Origin: Euptelea pleiosperma
Taxonomy: Eukaryota > Streptophyta > Magnoliopsida > Ranunculales > Eupteleaceae
Direction: 5' to 3'
Assembly: GCA_035048495.1 (NCBI GenBank)
Contig: CM068547.1
Span: 31,491,502 to 31,555,501, forward strand
DNA: 64,000 nucleotides
Shown here: positions 49,005-59,590 of the stretch, one piece after another
How positions within the stretch are numbered: position 1 is the first letter of the stretch
Layout: the number at the start of each line of letters is the position of its first letter
The notes under the pieces: model-generated
What the model was told of the DNA's origin: nothing
Database searches by the model: none
What the model saw: only the letters and a program-made list of their open reading frames with translations
Program-made: the position numbers and the translations under genes

Positions 49005-50110
49005 AATACTAGTGGGTGCCCCGTGCCATCGGCACTCCTCGACAAAGAATTTGCCAAAATTAAGTGAGTGGCGGAGATCCACTGTCCATTTGGGGGAGGA
49101 TTAGATCTCGGCCCTTCTTTGTTGATGCTTATAAGAGGAGGTATAAGTAGGGAGACAACCAATGTGTTTTGTTATATAGAATTGTAAATGGCCCATGCCC
49201 ATGGCACTCTTCGACAAAAGCGTTTGCAAAAATTGGGTGCCTTCGGCACTCAAACGGTATAACGGACTGGGGTGTTACCGTTTTTTCCATTATAACGGTT
49301 GTTATAACGGATTGTAATGCACAAAGGGAGAAATGGAAAAATAACAGAAATAACAAAAAATAACGGTGTTGAAATTTAAATTTTAAATAAATTGAGGTCA
49401 AATGAGGCGGATTGAGTGGTTGAAATCTAACCGTCCACATTAGATCGATGGATTTGATCTCAACCACTCTTTATCTAACCGTCCACATTAGATGGATGGA
49501 TAAGATAAGAGAATACAACTGAGTTGTCTTGATATATGCGTGGGTGGCCCATGCCCATGGCACTTTCTGACAAAGTGTTTGTCAAAATCGAGAGGGAGTT
49601 AATCTCAGCCATCGATATGAAGCATAGTAGATCTCAGCCACTCATTATTGAAGCCATATAAGATAAGAGGGGTATATAAAAATCATTAAATTTCCGTTAA
49701 ATTCTATTTATTTTTTTAATTTTTAATTTTCAAATTTCAAATTTTTAAATTTTGAATTTCAGCACCACTTTTTTCTGTTAAAATCATTAAAATTCATAAA
49801 ATCTATTTTTTTCATTTTTGCCCCTGGCCGTTTCAATCCGTTTTAACGGTAACACCCCTCTCGAGGCATAAAAAGTGGGACTCCTGAGCCTGACCCTTGG
49901 GCTATATGTAAATCAACCCATGTCATTCCTTATATGTAGGTATTTAGTAGGTGACCCGTGCCCACGGCACTCATCGACAAAGTATTTGTCAAAATTGGGT
50001 GTGAGTGGCTGAGATCCACTATCCATTTGGTGTGATAAGATCTCGGCCATCCTTTATGAAGCCGGATAAGAGGGGGAGACAACCGTCCTGTTTTGTTATA
50101 TAGATTATAA
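49005..50110 (-). mobile_element. Helitron-like block, reverse orientation
   Basis: Contains the same units and truncated hAT-like half as the 37-43 kb array, read on the minus strand. CTAG-type ends (minus strand) are at about 49010, with a variant CTAA near 49945. A 5' end with TCTATATAAC is near 50105. One block thus lies outside the main array in the opposite orientation. Confidence 0.55.
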
Positions 50111-50639
50111 TAATAGCCAAACAGACCCATAATATAATTGGAATTCGAATTCTTATGGTGGGTCCAACCACCCAATCTCTTTTCTGCACGCCTTTATCTC
50201 GAAAGTGAGTCTCTAGCGCTATATACATCCAATTCTTACATCCAGTGGTGGGGCCTACATGTCTGACATGATAAAGTTGCTAATGCTTTTTTTTACTTAT
50301 AAAATGAGACACGGTCATGGAGACCCACATGCAGATGAGTTAAGGGCTGATTTTTGGTAAGGATAATGTCCTCACCATGGAGATCATCCTCACAAAATCA
50401 GCAATTTTTAAAACTTCTAACCCTATCAAATATTGACCTAAATTTAACGGTGAAATTGGACGGTCCAAAGATTTTCAACTTGTAATTCACTTTTCACAAT
50501 ACTACAAATGTTGGAATGGCCAGACTAATGTTTTGTGAGATTGATATCTATGTTGAGAAGAATATCATCACAAAAATTCAGCGCTTAACTCATATGCATG
50601 TGGGGCCAACCGCCATTAGTAACAAAAGCACTAGCCAAC

Positions 50640-50640
<1 letters not shown>
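50111..50640. other. Spacer with foldback fragments
   Basis: GAGGATGATCTC-family words (ATGAGTTAAGGGCTGATTTT, CACCATGGAGATCATCCTC) at 50280-50600. No gene. Confidence 0.4.
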
Positions 50641-50670
<30 letters not shown>

Positions 50671-50684
50671 TGTGTGTGTGTGTG
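50641..50684. repeat. (TG)n microsatellite
   Basis: TG dinucleotides for 44 bases, with a single TA interruption. Confidence 0.95.
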
Positions 50685-50770
50685 GAGAGTGAAAGAGATG
50701 TGCTCAGGTTACTTCGACACAAGTTCAAAAATCTGAACCATCCTTTCACTATTAACTCTTCTTTATGTAG

Positions 50771-50982
50771 GCCAACAGGCGTATGGAAGTTACCCTGACA
50801 TGTGGGCTTTGAAATTAAAGTCCTCTTGGACTATTTTGTGGGCCAACAGGCCCATGGATGTGACTTTGGTCTGTAGGCCTTGAAATTGAAGTCCTTTGAG
50901 ACTGCTTATGGGCAAACAGGCCTATGGATGTAACCATGGCCTGTAGGCCTTGAAATTAAAGTCCTTTTTGGACTATTTTGTA
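50771..50982. repeat. 70-bp minisatellite, three units
   Basis: Units begin GCCAACAGGC at 50771, GCCAACAGGCCC at 50842 and GCAAACAGGCC at 50912 (71, 70 and 71 bp), each with TTGAAATT(A/G)AAGTCCT and a GACT(A/G) stretch. A decayed fourth unit seems to follow (ACTAGCAAGTCTATAAAC). No coding function is apparent. Confidence 0.75.
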
Positions 50983-51668
50983 CTAGCAAGTCTATAAACA
51001 TGGTATGGAAGTATTAGAGTCCGATTGGACTAAATGAGGGCCAGCAGGACAAGACTAGAAGTATGCATGTTCTGGGCCTTGCAGTGAAGGTAGTGGAAGT
51101 CAAAATGGACCTTTTTAAAGATCAATGGGCCTAAGAACGTGATTAAGGCCATGTGGTAAGGGTAGTGGAAGACCAAATGGATCCACTATGAGATCAATGG
51201 GCCTGTGAAATGAGGTCGAGTCTCTTTGGATCTTGTACCCCAAATAATGCTCAAAATCCAAAGGATAGAATCAACCTATGATTGGCTGATAAGAAGTCCA
51301 CATGGCACATTTTTAGATGATGCTGACCGTATGGATGTTTTGACAATCCGTAGGTGGACCTACAAACAAAAATTCAGTCTGATTAGTGATTTCAAACCTT
51401 TTGATCTTGAACCCCAAATAATGCTCAAATTCCCACGTTAAAAATGAACCCAAGAAAATGACTCGAATCCAAAAATAGCATTGAGATACAGCATTGCACT
51501 ATTGGAGCATGCCGTGCACTTTAACTGTCACAAAATATAGAATGGAGATGGCCTTTTACCGTTGGAGATGCTCTGAAGTGCAAAGCAAGAAGGGCCGACC
51601 ATCATCATCAACATAAGCGTTATCGATCCCAACTATAAAAACATGGAAAATACGTATTTAAATGACTT
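50983..51668. other. Spacer with FB-1 half copy
   Basis: 51295-51450 is an FB-1 arm (GTATGGATGTTTTGACAATCC). 51590-51660 is NCS-like downstream flank. No gene. Confidence 0.45.
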
Positions 51669-52388
51669 CTATGAATCGTTGGCATTATTTTTACAGCTTT
51701 CTTCGAGAGAAGATACTTTTCAATGACTTTTGCAAGTAGCTCCAATGGTTTGATAGTGACAAGATAAGCATTGGTAGCAAACTCTTCATCGATTTCATAC
51801 TCTGGTTGATTTGATGATGGACGACGCAGCATCTTTCTCTAGGATTTCAAAGCGAACTCGATACAGGCTAAACCCAAGCTCCAAGAGTCCTCCTTCAATC
51901 ACCTCGGTTTCCTTCAGACGCTTCTCATCATCAATATTTGTGCATTTTTCTTTGCAAGAAGTAAACCCCCATGCTGCTAACAAAATCGCATGTTTAACTT
52001 AGTTGGAGATTATAAAATTTCTAGGAACTTAGCCCGGCCTACTGTGACCCCATTAATGTTTTTGCCCATTTCTTGGTGATTTCTAACTGTTTTTGTGCAT
52101 TTTTCCATTATGGGCTTGGAACCATGATCATAATATTTAGGACCATAAATGAAAGTGGGGTCGACATGCCATGAAAATAATCCACGGTGAAGAAGCGTAC
52201 CTACCTAGTGGAAATGTGACCTGAAACACTGAACCAACCCCTCCATTGCCTTCTAGGACATCAATCTTTTCGACGAAGCCAGGGAGCAGTGTGTAAATGA
52301 GCTCCAAGAGGTTGGGCGTGCCGTAGATTTCCCAGACCTCGCAGGCAGGCAGGCTCACCTCCAACTCGTGTGAAAGTTTGCCCTGCAT
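51669..52388 (-). pseudogene. NCS-like pseudogene (frameshifted)
   Basis: Exon 1 (52388-52205) is open: MQGKLSHELEVSLPACEVWE, then GNGGVGS in place of the usual GDGGVGT. Exon 2 starts at 51976 (AAWGFTSCKEKCTNIDDEKR). At about 51803, two bases present in all other copies are missing (CTCTGGTTG against CTCTATGGTTG), so the frame ends at SSIIKSTRV and stop. A further indel near 51710 shifts the last codons before the ancestral stop at 51671-51669. The Asp-to-Asn change in the glycine loop suggests relaxed constraint. Translation would give a protein truncated in the second half of the fold. Confidence 0.85.
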
Positions 52389-54452
52389 TTTCTGCCACTT
52401 CTTTGAAAACCAGCAAAAGTTTCCTTAGGGGTTGTACTGAGGTTCTTTTCACCCCTTTATTTCCTTGGGGGCTCACGCGTAATGTACTAACTAAAGAAGA
52501 TAAAGAGGACGGATGAGAGCTGTCGACTTAGTTTTTCTGTTTTTGTATTTTTAGCTTATTGTATCTTTTTTCTTACTGTGTAGGGTGGTTTTTTCAACCA
52601 CTTTTGTGGCGTTTAATTTGTATTGCTTCTGTTTGACCTTGATGTATATGTTTATACACATACACACACACACGAGGGGTCGCCGCACCTTACACGTGGC
52701 ACATTCTTAGAGATCTCACCACTAGTATTGATGTTTCGCCCATCTTTAGGTGGACCTACATAACAAAATTCATCCTGAATAGTAATTTTTATCCTTATTG
52801 GATTAGAGTCTTTTTCGTAGTTTGTTTTTAAACGTGGATTTTGAATATCATTTTGGAAGAAGAGGCCACTGTGTGTATGGATGTTTGGTCCATCCCTAGG
52901 TGGACCTACATGCAAAAACTCAGCTTGATTATTGATTTCTAAGCATTCGACTGGAGTCATTTTCGTGGGTTGATTTTTATCGATGGGATTAATATCTGAC
53001 ATGATCTCCATGTGGGCCCCATTGGATAGAGTTACTAATGCTTTTTTATATATAAAATGACACGCGGTCATGGGGACCACATGCAAATGAGTGAAGGGCT
53101 GATTTTCCTATCAAATATGGACTTATATTTAACGATGTGAAATTGGACGGGCCAACCAACTTGTAATTCACTTTTGATAATGCTACAAATGTTGGAATGA
53201 GCTGATTTTTTTGTGAGGTTGCTGATATCCAAGCTGAGAAGAATATCATCACCGAAAATCAGCCCTTCGCTCATACGCATGTGGGGCCCACAGCCATGAG
53301 TCACAAAAGCATTAGTCAATGTGCGTGTGTGTGTGTGTGTGTGTGCACGTATGTGTGTGTTGATATTTTCTCGACAATGACATCAGCCTCACAAACCAAC
53401 ATTTGAAGCCTTATGAAAATTGAATTGTAAGTTGAAAATTTTTGGACTGCCAATTTCACCATTAAACTTAGGTCCATATATATAAGAATGAGAAGTCTTA
53501 GAAATTGCCGACTTAGTAAGAAGATCGTTCTCACCAAAATCATTAAAGTTGATGATGGACCCACAGTGTGAGCCATGTGGCATATTATTAGAGGCTACTG
53601 ACCGTATGAATGTTTGATCCATCCTTAGATAAACTTACATGACAAGATTAGGCCTGATTAGTGATTTCGAACCCTTGATTCTGAGTAACCAAAATAATGT
53701 TAGAAATCCACGGTTAAAAATAAGCGATGAAATTAAACGACTCTAATTCAACAGATAAACATTACTAATCATGATGAATTTTAGTATATATGATTCTTAA
53801 TATAACCTTCAAATTTTTTAAATTAACAAACATTGCTTCTTTCCTTTTTTAAAATTTATTAGTTTATCAAGGTGCTTTGGTGATTCCATATTTTCACATT
53901 TCAACCCATCTGTGAAACTATTTATCGAGCCGGTCAATTATACTTTGAAAAAATAGGAAATGAAATTGAAAAAGAGACTTTATTGACCATAGAAACCACC
54001 AGAAAAATAACCCACTTGGCAAATGTACATCTTTAGAATATATTTTGTCCCACCCCTTTTCGTGAGCCACGTGGCACATTTTTCTTTGAAAATTGTTCTC
54101 TAAGGCCGTGTTTGATTACCAAGTGGGAAAATTGTATTTTACTTAGGAAAACACAACTGTCCATTGTTAGATAGCCAATATAAATCTGTATAATTTTTCC
54201 TAACAAGCCATTTAAATCTGGATAATTTTTCCTACTAAGCCCGGAATTCATTTCCCATCCAGATAGGTGAGAATTCATTTCCCTAAAAATACACCTTTAT
54301 TTTCCTACATGATTGAAATATGTGTTTTCAGTTACAATCAATCAGCCAATTAAGGCATATCCTAGATGTATTTTCTCGGAAAAATTTTTGCGCAATCAAA
54401 CACGGCCTAATATAAACCAAAAAGGAAAAATCTACTCCACGACAACACACAA
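52389..54452. repeat. Promoter remnant, foldback fragments, (TG)n tract
   Basis: 52390-52650 is the promoter block of the pseudogene. 52680-52990 and 53560-53800 are FB-1 arms. 53000-53300 has GAGGATGATCTC-type words. 53326-53361 is a TG microsatellite. 54100-54410 contains a CCGTGTTTGATTACCAAGTG...CAATCAAACACGGCC inverted repeat, probably another MITE (about 54113-54409). No gene. Confidence 0.5.
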
Positions 54453-54467
54453 CTCTAACACTTCTCC

Positions 54468-54710
54468 CTTCTTTTTTTTTTTTTTTTTGATAAGTTCAGA
54501 ATAGTATTAAAAGGAGATCGAGAAGATCTCAAAGAGTACAGAAAGGGAACCAACTTATAACAGAATCTGATCATAACGAAAAACCATATCACTAAAAAAG
54601 ATACATCTCATCTCTTGCGATATACCTCCCCAACGAAACAAAAGCGCCTTTATATTCAAAATCACTTGTGATAAAGAAGTCTCCTTACCCTCAAAAGTTC
54701 TCTGGTTCCT
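54468..54710 (-). mobile_element. 5'-truncated LINE insertion with 15-bp duplication
   Basis: A poly(T) run at the left (minus-strand poly(A) tail) is bounded by exact 15-bp duplications CTCTAACACTTCTCC (54453-54467 and 54711-54725). The minus-strand frame reads RNQRTFEGKETSLSQ and later FFSDMVFRYDQILL, resembling the C-terminal end of plant L1-type reverse-transcriptase proteins, where W.ERN.R.F precedes the last helices. The element is only about 243 bp. It lies in the 3' UTR of NCS-like copy 4, 32 bases past its stop. Confidence 0.85.
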
Positions 54711-54756
54711 CTCTAACACTTCTCCTTTAGTCACGATCATGACTTTTATAAATTGT

Positions 54757-55602
54757 TCACATTATAGTTTTCTTCTCCGTAAGATACTTCCCAACAACTT
54801 GTGCAAGTACTGCGAATGGTTTGATAGTGACAAGAGAAGCATTGGTAGAAGACTCTTCATCGATTTCATATTCTATGGTCGATTTGATGATGCACGACAC
54901 AGCATCTTTCTCTACGATTTCAAAGCGCACTCGATACAGGTGAAACCCAAGCTCCAGGTATCCTCCTTCAATCACCTCGGCTTCCTTCAAACGCCTCTTG
55001 TTATCGATTTTTGTGAATTTTTCTTTGTAAGACCCAGGTGTTCCTGACACAATCACATGTTTTTCATTTCTATCAATTTTATTTATATCTAGAAACTTAG
55101 ATCATATGTTTGAGCAAAAAACCTTAATTTAATCTCTAGCACTAGAGTGAAATTTTGATAAAAAAAAACCCCAGTCTACTGACCTATGAATGTTTTGGCC
55201 TAATATTCCTTGGTGGACCTATAAACCAAAAATCAACTTGATTGGTGATTTCTAGCTGTTTGATCATTTTTCCATCATGGGGACCACAAGTGAAAGTGTG
55301 GGCCCCACATCACTTTGGAATATTTTTTCAAATCATCTGGGTCCCATACCCCTGAAGACTGATCTGAGTAGTTGAACATAAGTCCTATGCGGTTAAATCC
55401 ATGCATGCTGAAGCGTACCTGGTTGAAATATGACATGAAAAATTGTGCCAACCCCTCCATCGCCTTCTACGACATCAACCTTTTGGATGATGCCAGGGAG
55501 CAGTTGGTGCAAGAGCTTCACGAGGTTGAGCGTGCCGTAGACATCCCAGACCTCGCTAGCAGGCACGCACACCTCCAACTCGTGTGAAAGGTCGCCATGC
55601 AT
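54757..55602 (-). CDS. Bet v 1/PR-10 S-norcoclaurine-synthase-like protein (copy 4)
   Basis: Exon 1 is 55602-55419 and exon 2 is 55043-54757, with a 375-bp GT-AG phase-1 intron. The product is 156 residues: MHGDLSHELEVCVPASEVWD, the GDGGVGT loop (48-54), FQPG at the junction, GTPGSYKEKFTKIDNKRR, and VSCIIKSTIEYEIDEESSTNASLVTIKP. The lysine of the IIKST motif is kept. The C-terminus is short (TEKKTIM) compared with EKKSNANDS in copy 5, perhaps because sequence near the stop was altered. An LINE tail is inserted just downstream, so it may supply or disturb the polyadenylation site. The frame is open with no other damage. Confidence 0.86.
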
Positions 55603-55672
55603 TTTTCCGCCTCTTCTTTGAAAACCAGCAAAAGTTTCCTTAGGGGTTGTGCTGAGGTCTTTTCACCGTCGT

Positions 55673-55682
55673 CTTTATATGG
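55673..55682 (-). promoter_or_regulatory. TATA box of NCS-like copy 4
   Basis: CCATATAAAG on the minus strand, about 70 bases before the start codon. It is the best TATA match among the array promoters. Confidence 0.55.
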
Positions 55683-57414
55683 TTACGTGCAATACTCTGA
55701 GAGCCTTACGTTTCATTGGTCAAAAGTCTTCAAGAAGTATAGAAGACTTGGTCTCGACAGGGGTCTTTGCTTTACAAGGGTGACTAGCTTTTTATTTTTT
55801 GTATTTTTAGCTTCTTTTTACCCTTTTAGGGTGGTTTTCTCAACCACTTTTGTGGTGTTTTGTATTGCTTCTGTTTTACCTTGACCTTACTATATATATA
55901 TATATATATATAGCCGGGATACGTTGACCCATGGATGTGGGGCCCACATGCAGATGAGTTAAGGGCTAATTTTTATTATGACTTTTTTCTTGTAGCTTTG
56001 TGAAAAATGGATTGCAAGTTGAAAAATTTTTGACCATCCATTTTCTCCGTTAAATTTAGGTCTATATTTTATAGATCATTGACCGAGTGGACCTTCGTAT
56101 CAAAATTTAGGTACACGTGGCACTCTCTTAGAGTTCACTGACCGTAAAGATGTTTGGCCCATCCCCAGGTGGACCTACATATCAAAATTCATCCTGATTC
56201 GTAATTTCTATCCATTGGATTGAGTCTTTTTCATGATTTGTTTTTATCCGTGATTTTTTAGTATTATTTGGAAGAAGTGGCACACTATGAGATACCAATA
56301 ACTAAATGGATGTTTGGCCCATCCCTAGTGGACCTACATGCAAAAAATCAACCTGATTAGTGATTTCTAAGCATTCGATTGGAGTCGTTTTCATGGGTTG
56401 ATTTTTATCGGTGGATTTTGAGCGTCACTATTTAGCACCCAACTCGAGGTACATTTTTGGCCAATGACAAAACAACATCACCATGCATGTCCATGAACCA
56501 TGTGATCATTACTCTTTTAATAATGGGGTAAGTACGGGTAACTTTAAATTAACTTTTTTTTTAAACATGGAATTTTGACACCAAATAAATGGTGCCATGT
56601 TGATGCCGCGTGCACTCTTAGAGAGCACAGACCATATGGATGTTTGGCCGCCCATACTAAAAGTCAGCCTGATTAGTAATTTCTATCCATTGGATTGGAG
56701 TCTTTTTCTTGGTTTATTATTAACCGTGAATTTGGAGCATTATGATCCAAAAGTTAGAAATCACTAATCAGGTTGATTTTTGTGTTATAAGTCAACCTGG
56801 GGATGGACCAAACATCCATACAATCAATGGCCTCTAATAGCATTCCACATGGCACACAATGTGGTCCGTCATCAACGTCAATGATGGACATCCCCCATCA
56901 AATTTTTGTCGTTGAAGGAGTTTAGGTGAATGCATGTATTGCATTTTAGTGAGCTAGAAATGTAAAAGTGGTATGATTACCAAAAAGTCCTTAAAATTAA
57001 AAAAAAATAAAGAAAATAAAAGAATTAAAATAAGGGCATTTTGGAAGAAAATGTACAAAATGTTTAACATCACAAACACGACTTGTTCCTTATAAGTAAT
57101 ATACATATATTTCTTATGGTGGATCCACGCACCCAATCTCTTTCTACCTATATCACAAAAGTGAGTCTAGAGCTATACCCATTTCCTTATAATCTCTTTC
57201 GACCTTAACTAGAAGAGGGGGGACATGTCAAGTATCTGCTTGGGATCATGTCTTCTTAGGTTCATTCTGGATGTACAATGCAATTTCGATAGTAATATTC
57301 CATTTCAATTAGAAAATGCAGTCGGATGTTTGGGGTAGTATAAATGATCAAGGGGTGGTAACTCATATCAGGGGAGGAAACTTTGCTCAGAGTTCCATTA
57401 TATATATATAATTG
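55683..57414. repeat. Promoter block, FB-1 copies and spacer
   Basis: Shared promoter sequence extends to about 55890, followed by a TA microsatellite (55893-55912). 56100-56450 is FB-1 half copies. 56610-56880 is a complete FB-1 foldback. 56900-57400 is unclassified. No gene. Confidence 0.5.
56610..56880. mobile_element. FB-1 foldback MITE copy
   Basis: CATATGGATGTTTGGCCGCCC and CAGCCTGATTAGTAATTTC arms are mirrored by GAAATCACTAATCAGGTTG and GGACCAAACATCCATACA, with AGCATTCCACATGGCACAC at the far end. Confidence 0.6.
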
Positions 57415-57975
57415 GATTATGATAAATTAATGTGATATGTGTAACTCTAGTGGGGAAAGTACAGTTCGTATGCTTCTACATTGTGATTTGGCTACACAGA
57501 TTTGGTCGTAGTTTTTGGCGCAGGTAGGTCTCCATTGGGTCATGCCGAGATCGGTAAATGCTGTGCTGAGAGAGTGGCCCAAGATTGATCTTTCGGCTAG
57601 GAGTAGAATTTTGTGGAGGATGATCCCATTTGTATATGGGGCATTTGGTAGGAGCGGAATATGAGCATTTTCATAAGAGAATAAAGCTCTTTCCAAGATA
57701 TCATCATTAGTGTTAAGGCTTATCTCCATAGTTGGGGAAGCATTTTCACTGAGATGAGGGGAACCTTTTTTAGTGATATGGTTTTCAAGTTTGATACTTT
57801 ATTAATGTGATAGGGTCGGTGGTTGGATTTGGCCTTGCCTTTGATTTTTGTTTTCTTTTGGTTTATTGCTTCTGTTTTAGCCCAAGCAGGGGCTGTCCCC
57901 TTTGTATTCTCGAGATACTCTCGATCTCTTTTTATATGTTGACCTTTTCTCAAAAAAAAAAAAAAAAAAATTAAA
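57415..57975 (+). mobile_element. 5'-truncated LINE (L1-type) tail with poly(A)
   Basis: The plus strand, with several stops and frameshifts, encodes fragments typical of the zf-RVT end of L1-type ORF2: a HCDLATQIW-like Cys/His stretch, VGLHWVMPRS, LREWPKIDL, ILWRMIPF, then FFSDMVFKFD. It is followed by the tail TGGTTTATTGCTTCTGTTTT, TTTGTATTCTCGAGATACTC and a run of A (about 57952-57970). FFSDMVF is shared with the LINE tail at 54468-54710, so both belong to one family. Target duplications were not found. Confidence 0.8.
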
Positions 57976-58049
57976 GGCCTCTCAACTTTAAAGGTAAAAC
58001 CTTCCTTAATTAAATGTCCCTTCACAATTCAGGTTCTCTGGTTTGCCCA

Positions 58050-58389
58050 AGTATAAGCCATGTGGCACTCTCTTAGAGACCACTGGCCTTATGGATGTTT
58101 GTCCCATTCCTAGGTGGACCTATATACCAAATATCAGTCTGATTAGTGATTTCAAACCTTTGGATCTGAGTACCCCAAATAATGCTTAAAATCTATGGTT
58201 AAAAAATAACCCATGAAAATGACTCCAATCAAATACTTGAAAACCATTAATCAAGCTGGATTTTTTTGTGTATATGCCCACCTAGAGATGGGCCAAACAT
58301 CTATACGGTTAGTGATCTTTACAAGTGTGCCACATGTAAGGTACTTCCATGTGTAAGGTGCACGTGCATCACACGTGGCGTTCCCCTAG
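58050..58389 (+). mobile_element. FB-1 foldback with Helitron-like 3' end
   Basis: FB-1 arms (TTATGGATGTTTGTCCCATTCC and the mirrored GGGCCAAACATCTATACGG). The end is a CACGTG-CATCA-CACGTG hairpin (58361-58377), eight spacer bases and CTAG (58386-58389) before T, a Helitron-type terminus. The start lacks a clear TC end. Confidence 0.5.
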
Positions 58390-58474
58390 TATATATATAT
58401 AAGGGCCGAGATGGATGATCAGATATAACCTCCCGCGACCGTTATCATCTGCGCGCTCAACACACTGCACCCCC

Positions 58475-58532
<58 letters not shown>

Positions 58533-58850
58533 GTGACCTTCGAATCCTTGTTATGCAAACCTTGGGGGTAAACGATTTAATCGATTTCCTTCTCTCTCTG
58601 ATCTCTCTCTACAGGTCTCCAAAGAGATCAAATTTGTCGACTGAGATTAGCCAGGATCTGACATAGCAAACAAAAGTGGAGGCTGAGGGGGAGACGCCTA
58701 CAATCATTCGAAGGGAGATAAATTAGTGGTCTACCATTGCTGCAGCCATCCCACCGCGCAAAGGTGAGCTTTGAGTAGAAGTATTAGAGAAAACCATTGT
58801 AAAAAAGTTGTGTACCATATCAATATTGGTGTATCTCATCTACATATTCT
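58390..58850 (+). other. Unclassified segment with splice-like signals and (TC)25
   Basis: (TC)n at 58478-58528 is followed by sequence with TCTCTCTACAG|GTCTCC and CAAAG|GTGAGC, which look like splice sites. An 83-codon open frame spans the repeat but has no recognisable domain. It could be a captured 5' gene end or a retrotransposon leader. Confidence 0.35.
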
Positions 58851-59040
58851 CCTATTGTCAACGTATCAATTAGGATTATTTATTAGATTTGATTAGGATT
58901 AGATTTGATTATGATAGATCAGGATTTAGTTTCTTTTATTAGACTCTTGTAATGATCTATATAAGAGCCTTGTTAGATTCAATGTAATCAGCAATCCATG
59001 TTAATATCAATAGATCATATTTTTATTATTATTGTTATTA
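58851..59040 (+). mobile_element. LTR-like fragment
   Basis: TTGATTAGGATTAGATTTGA repeats, CTATATAAGAGCC (TATA-like) and ATTCAATGTAATCAGCAATC have the layout of a Copia-type LTR. It resembles 30747-30955 read on its minus strand. Boundaries are uncertain. Confidence 0.35.
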
Positions 59041-59590
59041 ACATTGAATGAGCTCCAAGGTGACGTGTGCTGTCAGGTTGACATGTTCTTTGACAACAAA
59101 AAGACCGAAACACCTCTACCAAGTAAATAAATTGAAGAAATGAAAAGAAGCAAAAATAAAAGCATTTGTGGGATATTGGGGTTTAGCGTGAGACACGCGA
59201 AAAGGGCCTTGGTCCATTAATAAGTAGAATAGATTATTTGAGAGAAAAATTGTTGTGGCTAATATTAGTTTTCCTGAGAGAAAATGTTGAGCTAATACAA
59301 TGCACCCACATGTGATGGCTTGTGCGCTGCAAGGGCTTCAAAGCCGCTTGCACGCCCAACTCATTTACACACCCACCAACCAATCACATGCAATCCCAAA
59401 ATAGTGGCGAGTGGGTGCATTTACATCCCAATGTAGCGAATCAAGTAAAACAATTAGTTACCAAAAGATTTCCAATCTAAAAGAAAAAATTTCAAATGCT
59501 TAAGTGATCATCATCATCATCAACATAAGCCTTCCAAAGAGAAGCATCCTTATTTCTAAACATGGAAAATACGTATTTAAATGAAGACGT
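59041..59590. other. Downstream flank of NCS-like copy 5
   Basis: Contains the Tourist-family remnant (GCACCCACATGTGATGGC, ACCAATCACATGCAATCCC) and AAAGAAAAAATTTCAAATG, as in copies 1-3. Ends with a CATCATCATCATCAACATAAGCC stretch. No gene. Confidence 0.5.

Noticed and set aside
57427..58025. Minus-strand frames of about 100 codons at 57427-57729 and 57720-58025
   Set aside because: The plus strand of this region encodes recognisable LINE reverse-transcriptase C-terminal fragments and ends in poly(A), so the minus frames are shadows.
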